Shown one piece after another: positions 19,277 through 27,995 of a stretch of 64,000 nucleotides of DNA. The notes under the pieces are model-generated. The model was not told where the DNA came from, ran no database searches, and worked only from the letters and a program-made list of their open reading frames with translations. The DNA is taken from positions 62,001 to 126,000 of the forward strand of contig CAVVZC010000003.1 of NCBI GenBank assembly GCA_963752565.1, in the 5' to 3' direction. This DNA comes from UBA11574 sp963752565 (GTDB lineage Bacteria; Desulfobacterota; Desulfobacteria; Desulfobacterales; UBA11574). Position 1 is the first letter of the stretch, and every line of letters begins with the position of its first letter. The position numbers and the translations under genes are program-made.

Positions 19277-21478
19277 ATGAAAAGAATTATTATTATCATT
19301 ACTGCTCTATTATTATTTGTTCTACCTGTTTTCAACAAACCGCTCTTAGCGTGGGATGCCGAAGAGACTCACAGACGACTTTCGAGATATGCAGTAGATA
19401 ATTCTGTGTTAAGCAAAAGTGAAGGCGATCATTTGAAAGCCCTTGGATTTGATAATGATCTTGATGAAAATTTGAAATGGGATAAAACAACCAAAAAAGT
19501 GAGAGAATGGATTGCAGACGGGGCAGAAATCGAGGATAAAATGGACCGGGGTTTTCTTGCTCTTACAGGCCAAACGAGATCCTCAAATCATTTTCACAAT
19601 CCTTTAAAACCATGGGAAACCGCGGGATTGGATGACTGGTTTGTAACTCATCTAACGGGACAATCTTCTCTGCTTTGGGCACAAGATGGCGAAAAACAGG
19701 CCCTTTTCCCAGAAGGAGACTGGACATGGGAAAAGACAAAAGAGTACTATTATCTTGCCCTCACCTCTGAACAACAAACTGAAATAGAGGCGTATTTTGC
19801 AAGAACTTTTAGAAGCCTCGGGCATCAAATGCACCTTATCCAGGACAAAGCCGTGCCATATCATGTGCGAAATGATGCCCATCCTGAGGAGGCACTTGGA
19901 TGGAATAATGTGGCTGGTACTTCTCTTTTCGAAAGTTGGGCCAAGGAAAACTATCAACTTATTATCACGTATGCTGCACAACCAAAATTCCCAGGTGTAC
20001 CCTTTAATGTTACCTATAACGGCCTTGCTCCTATATCCCAACTTATCGATACTGACCAATATGACGGAACTAATCCGACTGCAAATCTTGCACAAGGACT
20101 GGCAGAATATACCAATGCAAATTTTTTTAGCGAACATACCATATTTGCCGCAGAAAGATTTTCAGAAGGACACAGACATTATTTCCCATATCCGAGAGAG
20201 TCAAGCACGAATTTGCAAAATTATATAAATGAGTTGCCGGAAACAGTCATTGCGGAGGATGGGGTTGCCGACTCAAATATATATATTAAAAAAACGGGAG
20301 ATGGGGAGAATATCAAACATTTTGTGAAGCCAACTTATCTGTCTCGCGATGTATACCTAAATGTAAGTGATCCGGAAATCTTTAAAAGAGCATTCTATCT
20401 TGATAAAGAGTGTCACAAGGATTATGCAAACAAATTGGTTCCCCGTGCCGTTGGTTATTCTGCTGCGCTTTTGGATTATTTCTTCCGCGGAGAGCTTGAA
20501 GTTTCGGTCCTTCCGCTTTTTTCCGAAAACGCCAGCTATGGATTGCGGGTGAAAATTAAAAATGTTACTCCTACGCAGGAGACCATGATAAAGAACGCTG
20601 AAGATCAGCTTGCCCTGGTATGCCGGTATACTCCTGACGGCGCAAATGCAGATGGGTCTGAAGATAAATTTATCACCGCGGCCTCATATAGTTGCCGGGA
20701 GGGTAACTGCGACGAAATCCAATATGAAGAGGAAGTAACGGTTGACTTCTACCTTCCCTGGGAAGAGGAGAACCGTATTGGAATGCAAATCTATGAATCG
20801 GCTCAAGAATCGGTTAAGTGTATGCTGGTATTTAAAGGTACGCTGGGCGATGAAGAAACGGCAGTGATCGGCAAATATTTCACCCTCGGTCAGGACCAGA
20901 TAAAGTTTAATGAGGAATGGGATAACGGGCTAACCGGCAATCATACCTGGGAACATACAACAGCTGATCAAAATCCTGATAACGGCACAACATCCAATAA
21001 AATTGTGACAACTGACACAAGCAGCAACAGCCTTATCAAAGACAACGTCAGGTATGCAGGCTATGCTGAGGCCCGGTTTAATGAAACATCTGTTGACTTT
21101 AACGACTTGATTACACCGTACACATATCTCCAATTTAAAATTGACGATCTTTCTAAAACCGAGACCTCCACCTTTCACTGGCAGGCCCTGGTGTTGCATT
21201 TTAATGGAGGTCGTTTTTTGCAAATGACTCAAAGCGGTCAGGGGTATGCTATAAATGGCTCTACAGCAACCTATACCTTTAATCTTGGAGCCGATACCAA
21301 TCAAAATGTTTTTGAGATGTTTCAAAATTCAGGTGTTTCAATCCCGGATCCCTTTTACATCGAACGTATTGATTTTGTGCAACAGTTGTTTCAAGAGAGT
21401 CAGCCAACCACCACGGAAACCAGCCAACACATGGAGGTCGATTATATCCGGATTATCGAGGAAAGCCATGAGGAGTAA
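19277..21478 (+). CDS. Secreted zinc-dependent phospholipase C/P1-nuclease-like protein
   Basis: A 733-aa exported protein. The signal peptide ends KPLLA, so the mature chain would begin WDAEETHRRLS. In Bacillus cereus phospholipase C and P1 nucleases the N-terminal Trp is itself a zinc ligand and the chain begins similarly (WSAEDKH). The triad H186-x3-D190-x5-H196 in HLIQDKAVPYH has the same spacing as the H118/D122/H128 zinc ligands of that enzyme. NHFHNP (H105/H107) and H202 are further candidate ligands; an exact match to the H142/E146 pair is not seen. The ~330-residue C-terminal part is beta-rich and unassigned. The domain assignment is strong, but the substrate is unknown (phospholipid or nucleic acid). 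Confidence 0.8.
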   Translation: MKRIIIIITALLLFVLPVFNKPLLAWDAEETHRRLSRYAVDNSVLSKSEGDHLKALGFDNDLDENLKWDKTTKKVREWIADGAEIEDKMDRGFLALTGQTRSSNHFHNPLKPWETAGLDDWFVTHLTGQSSLLWAQDGEKQALFPEGDWTWEKTKEYYYLALTSEQQTEIEAYFARTFRSLGHQMHLIQDKAVPYHVRNDAHPEEALGWNNVAGTSLFESWAKENYQLIITYAAQPKFPGVPFNVTYNGLAPISQLIDTDQYDGTNPTANLAQGLAEYTNANFFSEHTIFAAERFSEGHRHYFPYPRESSTNLQNYINELPETVIAEDGVADSNIYIKKTGDGENIKHFVKPTYLSRDVYLNVSDPEIFKRAFYLDKECHKDYANKLVPRAVGYSAALLDYFFRGELEVSVLPLFSENASYGLRVKIKNVTPTQETMIKNAEDQLALVCRYTPDGANADGSEDKFITAASYSCREGNCDEIQYEEEVTVDFYLPWEEENRIGMQIYESAQESVKCMLVFKGTLGDEETAVIGKYFTLGQDQIKFNEEWDNGLTGNHTWEHTTADQNPDNGTTSNKIVTTDTSSNSLIKDNVRYAGYAEARFNETSVDFNDLITPYTYLQFKIDDLSKTETSTFHWQALVLHFNGGRFLQMTQSGQGYAINGSTATYTFNLGADTNQNVFEMFQNSGVSIPDPFYIERIDFVQQLFQESQPTTTETSQHMEVDYIRIIEESHEE

Positions 21479-21662
21479 CAAAGTATGAATTCTGATTTTA
21501 GTCTTATTTAAGGTAATTGGGACGGTTCTGAAATTCTGCGTTCTTTTTAGAGTTTTATCTTTAACCCCCTTTTTTCCTTTTTGAGGGAAACATCGGGGAA
21601 TAGTTAATAAGCTTGAATAAATGTGTTGGAAATTTCAATATTTTTCTAAAAGGAGTTGTCGG

Positions 21663-21744
21663 ATGCCTCGTCAAGCCTGCCTATAAGTTTTCCCTTGGAA
21701 CACTGCATCATGTCACCATGCGTGGAATTGAAAAAACATTGTAA
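21663..21744 (+). pseudogene. Remnant of a Y1 (REP-associated, TnpA-like) transposase N-terminus
   Basis: After an AAAGGAG site, ATG at 21,663 opens MPRQACL and stops. One frame over, the sequence reads GTLHHVTMRGIEKTL and stops at 21,742. Joined, this matches the conserved N-terminus of Y1_Tnp/RAYT proteins (MPRxAR...GxxHHVxxRG), including the His-x-x-x-Arg-Gly region. The catalytic Tyr region is absent. This is a short frameshifted relic. Confidence 0.7.
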
Positions 21745-21946
21745 GAAAATATTTGCTCAATTTTTGTACCCGAATATTGCTAAAAACCACATGATTGTAT
21801 CTTAATAGTATTTTCTGGCATGCTACACTATATTGGAGTTTCTGAAATTTAAGGATACGAAACTTGAGCATTCATATCAAAAATAGAGTCTAAATTGTCT
21901 ACCCGTTTCTTCAAACTTGACGGTCTTATTTCGCATGCACAATAAA

Positions 21947-21975
21947 CTGTGCAAAGATGCACAATTTTTTGTGCA
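21947..21975. promoter_or_regulatory. 29-nt tripartite TGTGCA motif, copy 2
   Basis: Reads CTGTGCA, AAGA, TGCACA, ATTTTTT, GTGCA. The first part is a perfect 16-bp palindrome (TGTGCAAAGATGCACA). It precedes the IS630 element, which may have separated it from its original target gene. See copies at 11,191 and 53,996. Confidence 0.55.
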
Positions 21976-22130
21976 AATTTCGATGTTATCTTCTTTCATC
22001 AATCCCTCTCATCGTATTGTTTTTTTCGGTAGAATAAAATAATAGTACTTTCCAAATTCTTCTATAATAAACGTAAAATATATTGCAGCATAAAATATTT
22101 TATGGTACATTCACCTCAAGGAGGTGAATT

Positions 22131-23172
22131 ATGCCAAAAATGCTACAAATCAAAGAGGTAGAAAAGGTTAAAACCGAAATTCAAAACTACTTTGCTGTTA
22201 ATGAAGATGCACGTTTTGTGCGTCGTTTAGATGTTATCGCGCTGATCTGTGATGGTCATGCATTAAGCTACGTTGCCCGATTGTTTGGAATAAATTCTAC
22301 TACAGTTCAGCGCTGGATCCACAGGCTAAATGAATTGGGCTTTCAGGGCTTAAGAGATACGCCAGGTAGAGGCCGCCGATCCCAACTTAACGATGATGAT
22401 CGTTTACGATTAAAAAGCAACTTAGAAAAATCTCCAAAAGACCTTGGATACGATCAGGCCAGATGGGACGGCAAACTCTTATCCCATCACTTAAAAGTAA
22501 AATACGGTGTTCAGCTAAAGGTGCGGCAATGCCAGAACCTATTTAAACAGCTTGGTTTTTCTCTGCAGCGGCCTCGTAAAATGCCCGTTGGCGCTGATCC
22601 CGAAAAGCAAGATACCTTTAAAAAAAATTCACGATGAAATCATTCCCAATAACAAAATAGAGCTTCTATTCTATGATGAAGCCTTTTTACGAAGAGAAAG
22701 CACGATCACAAGAGGGTGGTTTCCGCGTGGCCACAAGAGTCAAGTAAAATGCCCGATTACTAAAGAAAAAGTGGGCGTCTGCGGTGCAGTTAACCACCGT
22801 AATGGTCGCTTATTTTCACTGATCTTTGATGGTTTTGATTCCGATACCTTCATCTATTATCTCAAATGGCTGATTCGAAATTTTAAAACCCGGAAAAAGA
22901 TAGTATTAGTCCTTGACAATGCAAGCTCGCATAAAAGCAATAAGGTTGCTGAATTTGTGGAAATACATAAAAAACGATTAGAACTGCTTTTTCTTCCACC
23001 TTACTCGCCTGAGCTAAATCCGGTTGAAAGGGTTTGGAAGAATCTGAGATATCGTGTGACTCATAATACCTTTTTTGAAAATCTTATAGCGCTTGAAAAT
23101 GCAGTAATTGAATACTTAAAAGACCACGCTAAACCAAACGAACGATTAAAGTCATTATGCTGCATTAATTAA
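22131..23172 (+). mobile_element. IS630-family transposase in two overlapping frames
   Basis: The 5' frame (22,131-22,637) has an excellent ribosome site (AAGGAGGTGAATT) and encodes the helix-turn-helix part (ALSYVARLFGINSTTVQRWI) and linker. The 3' frame (to 23,172) encodes the DDE catalytic core: D in LLFYDEAFL, D in LVLDNASSHKS and E in YSPELNPVERVWKNLR. Full-length protein needs a shift at TTT followed by eight A (22,620-22,627). Removing one A would fuse ...DTFKK to IHDEII. IS630 members are known to use frameshifting or slippage at such A runs, so the element may be functional. I could not define the terminal inverted repeats. Confidence 0.85.
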
Positions 23173-23554
23173 TGCGATCACTATAATCCTCAAGTTAGTC
23201 GGTAAAAAAATCAAAAGAGACAAATCCGTTTTACAGAATTTTCTTCATAAGGATATCACACGAATCGGAGCTGTTTTTTTCTCGGGTTATCTTCACTTTT
23301 AGCTAAGAAGGCTGATTTCAGATACCTGCAATAAAATGCAACTATCAATGGCCCGAAAATTTTGAGATACCTCAATACGCTATCACCAAACGATAGCCAT
23401 GGCGATAATGCTATAAATTTAGTAAATATCAGTTCTAAAAATTAATTGTGATATCTTTCTCTAAAGATTGAACTGTCAAGTAAAGTCCCAACTCACCCCT
23501 ATTCCTGTCAAATCAAGTATAGGCCCAGACATCTAACTCTATATAGAGTTTAAA
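23173..23554. other. Intergenic stretch after the IS element
   Basis: About 380 AT-rich bases with no codable ORF. They presumably include the undetermined right end of the IS630 element. A GATATCACACGAATCGGA segment at 23,254 has a loose parallel at 56,511 (GGGATCACACAAATCGGA). Nothing else is supported. Confidence 0.45.
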
Positions 23555-25717
23555 TTAGCAGCGGGTCCACCCACACTCCATATTGGAGCAGAGCAGACAG
23601 CCTTCGGCCCGGTGGACCGTTGCACCGCAGTCCGGACAGATCATTTTTTTTATGCCGGCGGCATGGTCTTCGCTAAAGTGGATGTCAGCATCCTCAATCC
23701 GTTTTGCAACCTCGCGATACACGTCCGAATAGGCGATGGCCACTTCAAGCCCTTTTCCCATGCCGGCTGCGCAGCTGTTGACTTCCACATCCTTGCCTGA
23801 AGAAATGGCCTTGGTACACGCGGGACAGTGGATCGATTTCATGGAGCGGATGATTTTTTCAAGCGGCACGCCGGCCCTAAGACAGTAAGACAGAAGTATG
23901 CCCATTGCCTTGGTGTTGGCTGCACAACCGCCGCCGACGGTTCTGATAAAAATTTCAACAACGCCGTCTTTGTCAAAATGAGGGTCCACATAGAGTTTGC
24001 CACAGGCGGTTTTCATTTTCAGGCTTGGGCCGGTGGTTGCCCTGGGCCGATGCTTGAGTTCTCCGCGAGCCAATTCATCCACTTTTTCGGCTTCAATCGC
24101 TTCCTCTCGAACAGTCAAAGCCTGAAAATCCCGGGAACCGTCCCTGTAAAATGTGATTCCTTTACAGCCCATTTCCCATGCCTTGAAGAAGGCTTTGGAA
24201 ATATCGATTTTATCCGTATCATACGGGGCGTTGATTGTCTTTGACACACCGGAGTCCACGCCATTTGTCTGAAATGCAGCCTGAACCAGAATGTGCTCCT
24301 CAATAGAGATATCTTTTGTGGTCACAAAAAATTCAGGCAATGATTCGGTTTTTTTCTTTTTATACCACTCCCCCACCACTGCAGGAACGATGTCAAGATT
24401 TTCACCTTCCAGACACGCCTTGGTATAATTGAATGCAAAGTTCGGTTCACAACCGGATGAGCAGTTCGCGATCAAGGAAAGCGTACCTGTAGGGGCCACG
24501 GTGGTCAGGGTGCCATTGCGTCGTTTTGGAACGGAAAGTGGGTATTCTTCATGGGCCGGCACCACACCTTTTTCTTTGCCCAGCGCAACGGAAGTCTCAT
24601 TGGCCACGGTATAAATGTCCGTCATGATGTTTTTTGCCACGTCGATACATTCGCCGGATCCATACCGGATATGAAGTTTGATGCACATATCGGCAAAACC
24701 CATGATCCCCAGTCCGATCTGCCGGGTGGTTAAGGTCATTTTTTCGATTTCTGTAATGGGATAATTGTTCACAGAAATAACCGAATCAAGAAAACGTACT
24801 GCCGTCTTCACGGTTTGGCGCAGTTTATTCCAGTCAATTTCTGCACCACCTTCGACCCAATCCCCTCGAATCATCTGAGAAAGGTTGATGGATCCAAGGT
24901 TACATGAGCAATAGGGCAAAAGCGGCTGCTCCCCGCATGGATTTGTCGCCTCAATTTCACCCAAGCAATTTAATGGATTATTTCTGTTAATGGTATCCAA
25001 AAACACGATACCCGGCTCTCCGTTTGCCCAAGCACCATCAACAATTTTTTCCCACAGCGCAGATGCGGAAATCGTTTTGTATACGTTTCCATCGAAAACC
25101 AGATCATAATCGTCGTCATTTTTAACGGCGTTCATAAATGCATCCGTGATTCCCACCGATAAATTAAAGTTTTTCAGCGTCCCCTCTATGGCCTTGGCAA
25201 CCAAAAAGCTTTCAATATCCGGATGATTCACCCGCAGAATTCCCATGTTTGCGCCTTCGCGGGTTCCTCCCTGTTTGATAATATCACCGATGGTAAAATC
25301 GAATATTTCCATAAAGGAGAGGGGTCCGGAAGCGATGCCCCCGGTGGATTGGATGCGGTCGCCTTTGGGGCGAAGGTTTGAAAAACTCATTCCGGTACCG
25401 CCACCGTACGCCTGAACATCCACGGCATCGGAAAGGGTTTTAAAGATGCTCCGACGACTGTCTTCCATGGGGAGGACAAAACAGGCACTTCCGCAGCCTT
25501 CGTTCCTTCCAAAGTTTCGCAGAGTGGGGCTATTGGGCAAAAAATCAAGATTCAGCATCATGTCTTTATATTTTTTTTCCCATTTTCCACGATCTTTTGA
25601 TCGTGCTTCATCCCCCGCCACTTTACGTGCCACCCGCTCACACAATTGTTCCCAGGTTTCACCTGTTGCAAAGTATCTTTTTTTTAATATTTTGAGGGCA
25701 TTTTTTGAAACTTTCAT
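23555..25717 (-). CDS. nrdJ: Adenosylcobalamin-dependent (class II) ribonucleotide reductase
   Basis: A 720-aa cytoplasmic enzyme reducing ribonucleotides to deoxyribonucleotides with a B12-generated thiyl radical, so it works without oxygen. Signatures are GCGSACFVLPMEDSRRSIF, AYGGGTGMSFSNLRP and the active-site loop NPCGEQPLLPYCSCNLGSINL (Cys and Glu of the radical/proton relay). PTGTLSLIANCSSGCEPNF is also typical. The C-terminus ends in a four-Cys zinc-ribbon-like tail (CPDCG...CLLCSNMECGWTRC), the redox-active swinging arm. No ATP-cone domain is seen at the N-terminus. It stands alone; two palindromic boxes lie just upstream (see 25,728-25,782). Confidence 0.95.
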   Translation of the reverse strand: MKVSKNALKILKKRYFATGETWEQLCERVARKVAGDEARSKDRGKWEKKYKDMMLNLDFLPNSPTLRNFGRNEGCGSACFVLPMEDSRRSIFKTLSDAVDVQAYGGGTGMSFSNLRPKGDRIQSTGGIASGPLSFMEIFDFTIGDIIKQGGTREGANMGILRVNHPDIESFLVAKAIEGTLKNFNLSVGITDAFMNAVKNDDDYDLVFDGNVYKTISASALWEKIVDGAWANGEPGIVFLDTINRNNPLNCLGEIEATNPCGEQPLLPYCSCNLGSINLSQMIRGDWVEGGAEIDWNKLRQTVKTAVRFLDSVISVNNYPITEIEKMTLTTRQIGLGIMGFADMCIKLHIRYGSGECIDVAKNIMTDIYTVANETSVALGKEKGVVPAHEEYPLSVPKRRNGTLTTVAPTGTLSLIANCSSGCEPNFAFNYTKACLEGENLDIVPAVVGEWYKKKKTESLPEFFVTTKDISIEEHILVQAAFQTNGVDSGVSKTINAPYDTDKIDISKAFFKAWEMGCKGITFYRDGSRDFQALTVREEAIEAEKVDELARGELKHRPRATTGPSLKMKTACGKLYVDPHFDKDGVVEIFIRTVGGGCAANTKAMGILLSYCLRAGVPLEKIIRSMKSIHCPACTKAISSGKDVEVNSCAAGMGKGLEVAIAYSDVYREVAKRIEDADIHFSEDHAAGIKKMICPDCGATVHRAEGCLLCSNMECGWTRC

Positions 25718-25727
25718 TTTTTATCTC

Positions 25728-25782
25728 CAAAACGTTTTGCCCTGAATGTCAAAAACCAAATTGACATACAAACCGTTTTGCC
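25728..25782 (-). promoter_or_regulatory. Paired operator-like boxes upstream of nrdJ
   Basis: Box 1 CAAAACGTTTTG (25,728-25,739) is a perfect 12-bp palindrome, and box 2 CAAACCGTTTTG (25,769-25,780) differs at one base. Both are followed by GCC on the plus strand. Centres are 41 bp apart, close to four helical turns, and box 1 lies about 10 bases from the start codon. The spacing recalls paired NrdR boxes, but the sequence is not the NrdR consensus and is closer to LacI/PurR-type AACGTT operators. Confidence 0.6.
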
Positions 25783-25803
25783 TCTGTTCAAACAAAAGGC
25801 GGG

Positions 25804-26226
25804 CTATAGAAAGGGTATCGGTTTCCCGGTGTGATAGGCCAGAGCCTGGCATGTTGCAATCAACTGACCATCCTTTTCCGATACTTTGATATCAAAACTT
25901 GCTGTTTTTTTTGTTCGGCTCACCTGACGGGCTTCGGCACGCAAACGCTTTCCCGCTTGGGGACTTGAGACATAAGTAACATTCACGTTCAATGCAACAG
26001 CAATGGTGCCTTCTGTCTGACACGCCGCCTCAAAGGCTTCGTCAATCAGACCAAAAATAGCCCCGCCATGGGCTCGATCATAGATATTGTTCATGGCCGA
26101 CGGGTCATAGATCATCTCCACTGCGGAATATCCGAGTTCAAGTTCTACCAATTCCATGTTCATCGCCTGTGCAAAGGGCTCTTTCTCAACTGCACGATAA
26201 ATCGCTTGTCTTACCTTTGGATCCAT
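25804..26226 (-). CDS. PaaI-type hotdog thioesterase
   Basis: A 140-aa acyl-CoA thioesterase of the PaaI/4HBT family. The motif AHGGAIFGLIDEAFEAAC contains the conserved Asn/His-Gly-Gly and catalytic Asp/Glu region (HGG...D). It is followed by NVNVTYVSSPQAGKRLRAEARQ, the usual second half. I place the start at 26,226 (MDPKVRQAIY) because GAGG sits seven bases upstream; the ATG five codons earlier has no ribosome site. It hydrolyses aryl- or acyl-CoA in the cytoplasm; the substrate cannot be read. It may share a transcript with the GGDEF genes upstream, though a hairpin intervenes. Confidence 0.85.
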   Translation of the reverse strand: MDPKVRQAIYRAVEKEPFAQAMNMELVELELGYSAVEMIYDPSAMNNIYDRAHGGAIFGLIDEAFEAACQTEGTIAVALNVNVTYVSSPQAGKRLRAEARQVSRTKKTASFDIKVSEKDGQLIATCQALAYHTGKPIPFL

Positions 26227-26282
26227 GAATCGCCTCACCATATTTTTTTATTAGTTTATAATAACAAAAAGAGGGTTGCGGG

Positions 26283-26326
26283 GCAAACAAATAAGGCAGA
26301 ATCAACAATGATCCTGCCTTGTTTGC
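26283..26326 (-). terminator. Hairpin downstream of the GGDEF gene
   Basis: AGGCAG pairs with CTGCCT and, further out, GCAAAC pairs with GTTTGC. On the minus strand the stem is followed after a few bases by CTCTTTTT. It sits 50 bases after the GGDEF stop codon and fits a terminator. Confidence 0.5.
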
Positions 26327-26375
26327 TTGATTGTGTTCAATACAGCGCCGGTTGCGATGGCACCGTCACCCGGTT

Positions 26376-27104
26376 TCATCGTTTCTTTTTTTTGGATTCA
26401 TACATGTTTTTATCGGCTCTGTTTATAAAGTTCTCTACAGTATCACCTTCTTTTGACATGGTAATACCGGCGCTTACCGTGACCTTGACATCTCCGACGC
26501 TGTGAGAAAAAAATCGTTTTTTGCCGAACAGGTCGTTAAAATCTAAAATTTTCTTTTGCGCGATGTCCATATCCAATCCTTCAATGACAGCGGCAAACTC
26601 GTCTCCGCCATATCGTGCGATGAAATCACCTTTTCGAAAGGCTTCCTTCAAGCACTGAGCCACTTTTTGTAAAATCTTATCACCCGCAACATGCCCCAGG
26701 GTATCGTTAATCCATTTAAAATTGTCTATATCGAAAAGGATCAAGGAAACGGTTTGTCCTTCCTCGTGGAACATCTTGAGTGCTTCATTGATTCGCAGGT
26801 CAAAAGCGTTACGGTTATAAAGGCTCGTGAGCCCGTCTTTTGTGGCGGCCGTTTGAAAGTAATCCACCTTTTTGGCCATGATACGGGCATCTTTTTCCGT
26901 TTTTACGATCTTTTGTTTGAGTTTGTTGATATTTTCCTGAGCTTTCTGAGCCTTTTCCACCTCTTCTTTTTTTCTCAAGGCCATCAGGTGCTTTATTTTC
27001 TTCAACTTTTCAACAACCGCACTTTTTATTTCATCGATGGTGGTATGAATATTGAACGAATCTGCGATGGAGCCGACTTCAGTATTGACTTTCGTCTCGA
27101 ACAT
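26376..27104 (-). CDS. Diguanylate cyclase (GGDEF) with coiled-coil N-terminus
   Basis: A 242-aa cytoplasmic enzyme making cyclic di-GMP from two GTP. The N-terminal ~75 residues are strongly charged and coiled-coil-like (KKEEVEKAQKAQENINKLKQ). The GGDEF domain has DGLTSLYNRNAF, the active-site RYGGDEF, and an intact inhibitory I-site RKGD five residues before it. VSAGITMSKEGD and NRADKNMYESKKKKR close the domain. The start at 27,104 (MFETKVNTEV) is chosen for its AAGGAGATTGAAC site; it overlaps the upstream gene by 26 bases. No sensor domain is fused, so input probably comes through the upstream partner. Confidence 0.9.
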   Translation of the reverse strand: MFETKVNTEVGSIADSFNIHTTIDEIKSAVVEKLKKIKHLMALRKKEEVEKAQKAQENINKLKQKIVKTEKDARIMAKKVDYFQTAATKDGLTSLYNRNAFDLRINEALKMFHEEGQTVSLILFDIDNFKWINDTLGHVAGDKILQKVAQCLKEAFRKGDFIARYGGDEFAAVIEGLDMDIAQKKILDFNDLFGKKRFFSHSVGDVKVTVSAGITMSKEGDTVENFINRADKNMYESKKKKR

Positions 27105-27717
27105 GTTCAATCTCCTTGAGCCTGACATCCTGGCCAAATTCGTTCGTCAATGTCTTTTCCAGTTCCTTGACGTGGTCCAGCAGTGTAAGAAACGTGTTGT
27201 TGATGTATCTGAAGTCTTCCGAAATCTTACTTTTAAGTCCTCGAATATAGTTTAAAAATGCGGCTGCCGGCCCTTCTATATCCATTTGAGCCGTCTCTTC
27301 TTGGCAGTTGATATCAATAGAATCGGCTTTGGCTTTCAACTCGCCGGTTGTCGGGTAAAAATCATCCACAAGAGCAACCACGATTCTTTTAATAATTCTG
27401 CATGACTTCAGCAGGCTGTCGTTTAATTCATCCAACTTATTCCGGTCATCAAAGACTTGTTTTGTTTCTTGTGTAAAAATCTTGTTTTTAAGCGTTTCGA
27501 CCTGATGTTCAATCTGAACAAGAGGCAATTCCCGATCCGGATCAATCAGCCTTTTAAGGGTATCAAATTCTTCTAAGAGTTCGTCATGCAATACAACGAC
27601 CCTGCCCAGTGTATGAATGACGTTTGAAAGGCATTTCTTTTCATCCAGGAAGCGCTGTTCCATGTGCAGATAATCTTTTTTTAAACGCTCCAGTTCTGTT
27701 TCTTTTGTGTTATCCAT
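27079..27717 (-). CDS. Helical partner protein of the GGDEF enzyme
   Basis: A 212-aa soluble, almost wholly helical protein that I cannot name. ERLKKDYLHMEQRFLDEKKCLSNVI resembles the N-terminal region of longer single-chain GGDEF proteins of gammaproteobacteria, so this pair looks like a split version of that architecture (inference from memory of such sequences). The start at 27,717 (MDNTKETELERL) has a GGGAGGGACAATTT site. The 3' end overlaps the cyclase gene by 26 bases, which implies coupled translation and a stoichiometric complex. It has no signal peptide or membrane segment. Confidence 0.75.
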   Translation of the reverse strand: MDNTKETELERLKKDYLHMEQRFLDEKKCLSNVIHTLGRVVVLHDELLEEFDTLKRLIDPDRELPLVQIEHQVETLKNKIFTQETKQVFDDRNKLDELNDSLLKSCRIIKRIVVALVDDFYPTTGELKAKADSIDINCQEETAQMDIEGPAAAFLNYIRGLKSKISEDFRYINNTFLTLLDHVKELEKTLTNEFGQDVRLKEIEHVRDESQY

Positions 27718-27747
27718 AAATTGTCCCTCCCATCGACTGTAACCGCT

Positions 27748-27916
27748 GTGAGACCTTTGCAAAAAACCCCTTTTTGCCCGATTTCTGTGTCCCCGATAAT
27801 CGGGATTTATCAACAGGCTCAAATTTTAATCCTCAAAATACTGCATGTATTCATGTGGTTAAAATTTTCACCTTCCTTGAACTCGAACAAAAATTTCTAT
27901 TTTTCAAAGGTCTCAC
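27748..27916. repeat. Palindromic element with GTGAGACCTTTG ends
   Basis: The ends GTGAGACCTTTGCAAAAA and its near-complement TTTTTCAAAGGTCTCAC bound a core that includes TTTTTGCCCGATTTCTG, AATCCTCAAAATACTG and TTGAACTCGAACAAAAAT. The core parallels that of the element at 5,624 (TTTTTGCTCAATTTCTGC, AATAATCCTC, GATCTTGAACAAAAATCC), but the termini differ. It ends 31 bases upstream of the 27,717 start codon, inside the leader. Confidence 0.75.
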
Positions 27917-27995
27917 TGTCTCAAGCGGCTCTACCAACAGGACGTTTTTTTGATACCTTAATTTTGCACGGGCAGGAGGCTTTCATATGAAAGAT

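Noticed and set aside
22000..23300. Terminal inverted repeats and TA duplication of the IS630 element
   Set aside because: No convincing matching ends could be aligned by eye on either side of the transposase frames; the GTGTCCATCC ends of the miniature elements are not found here.
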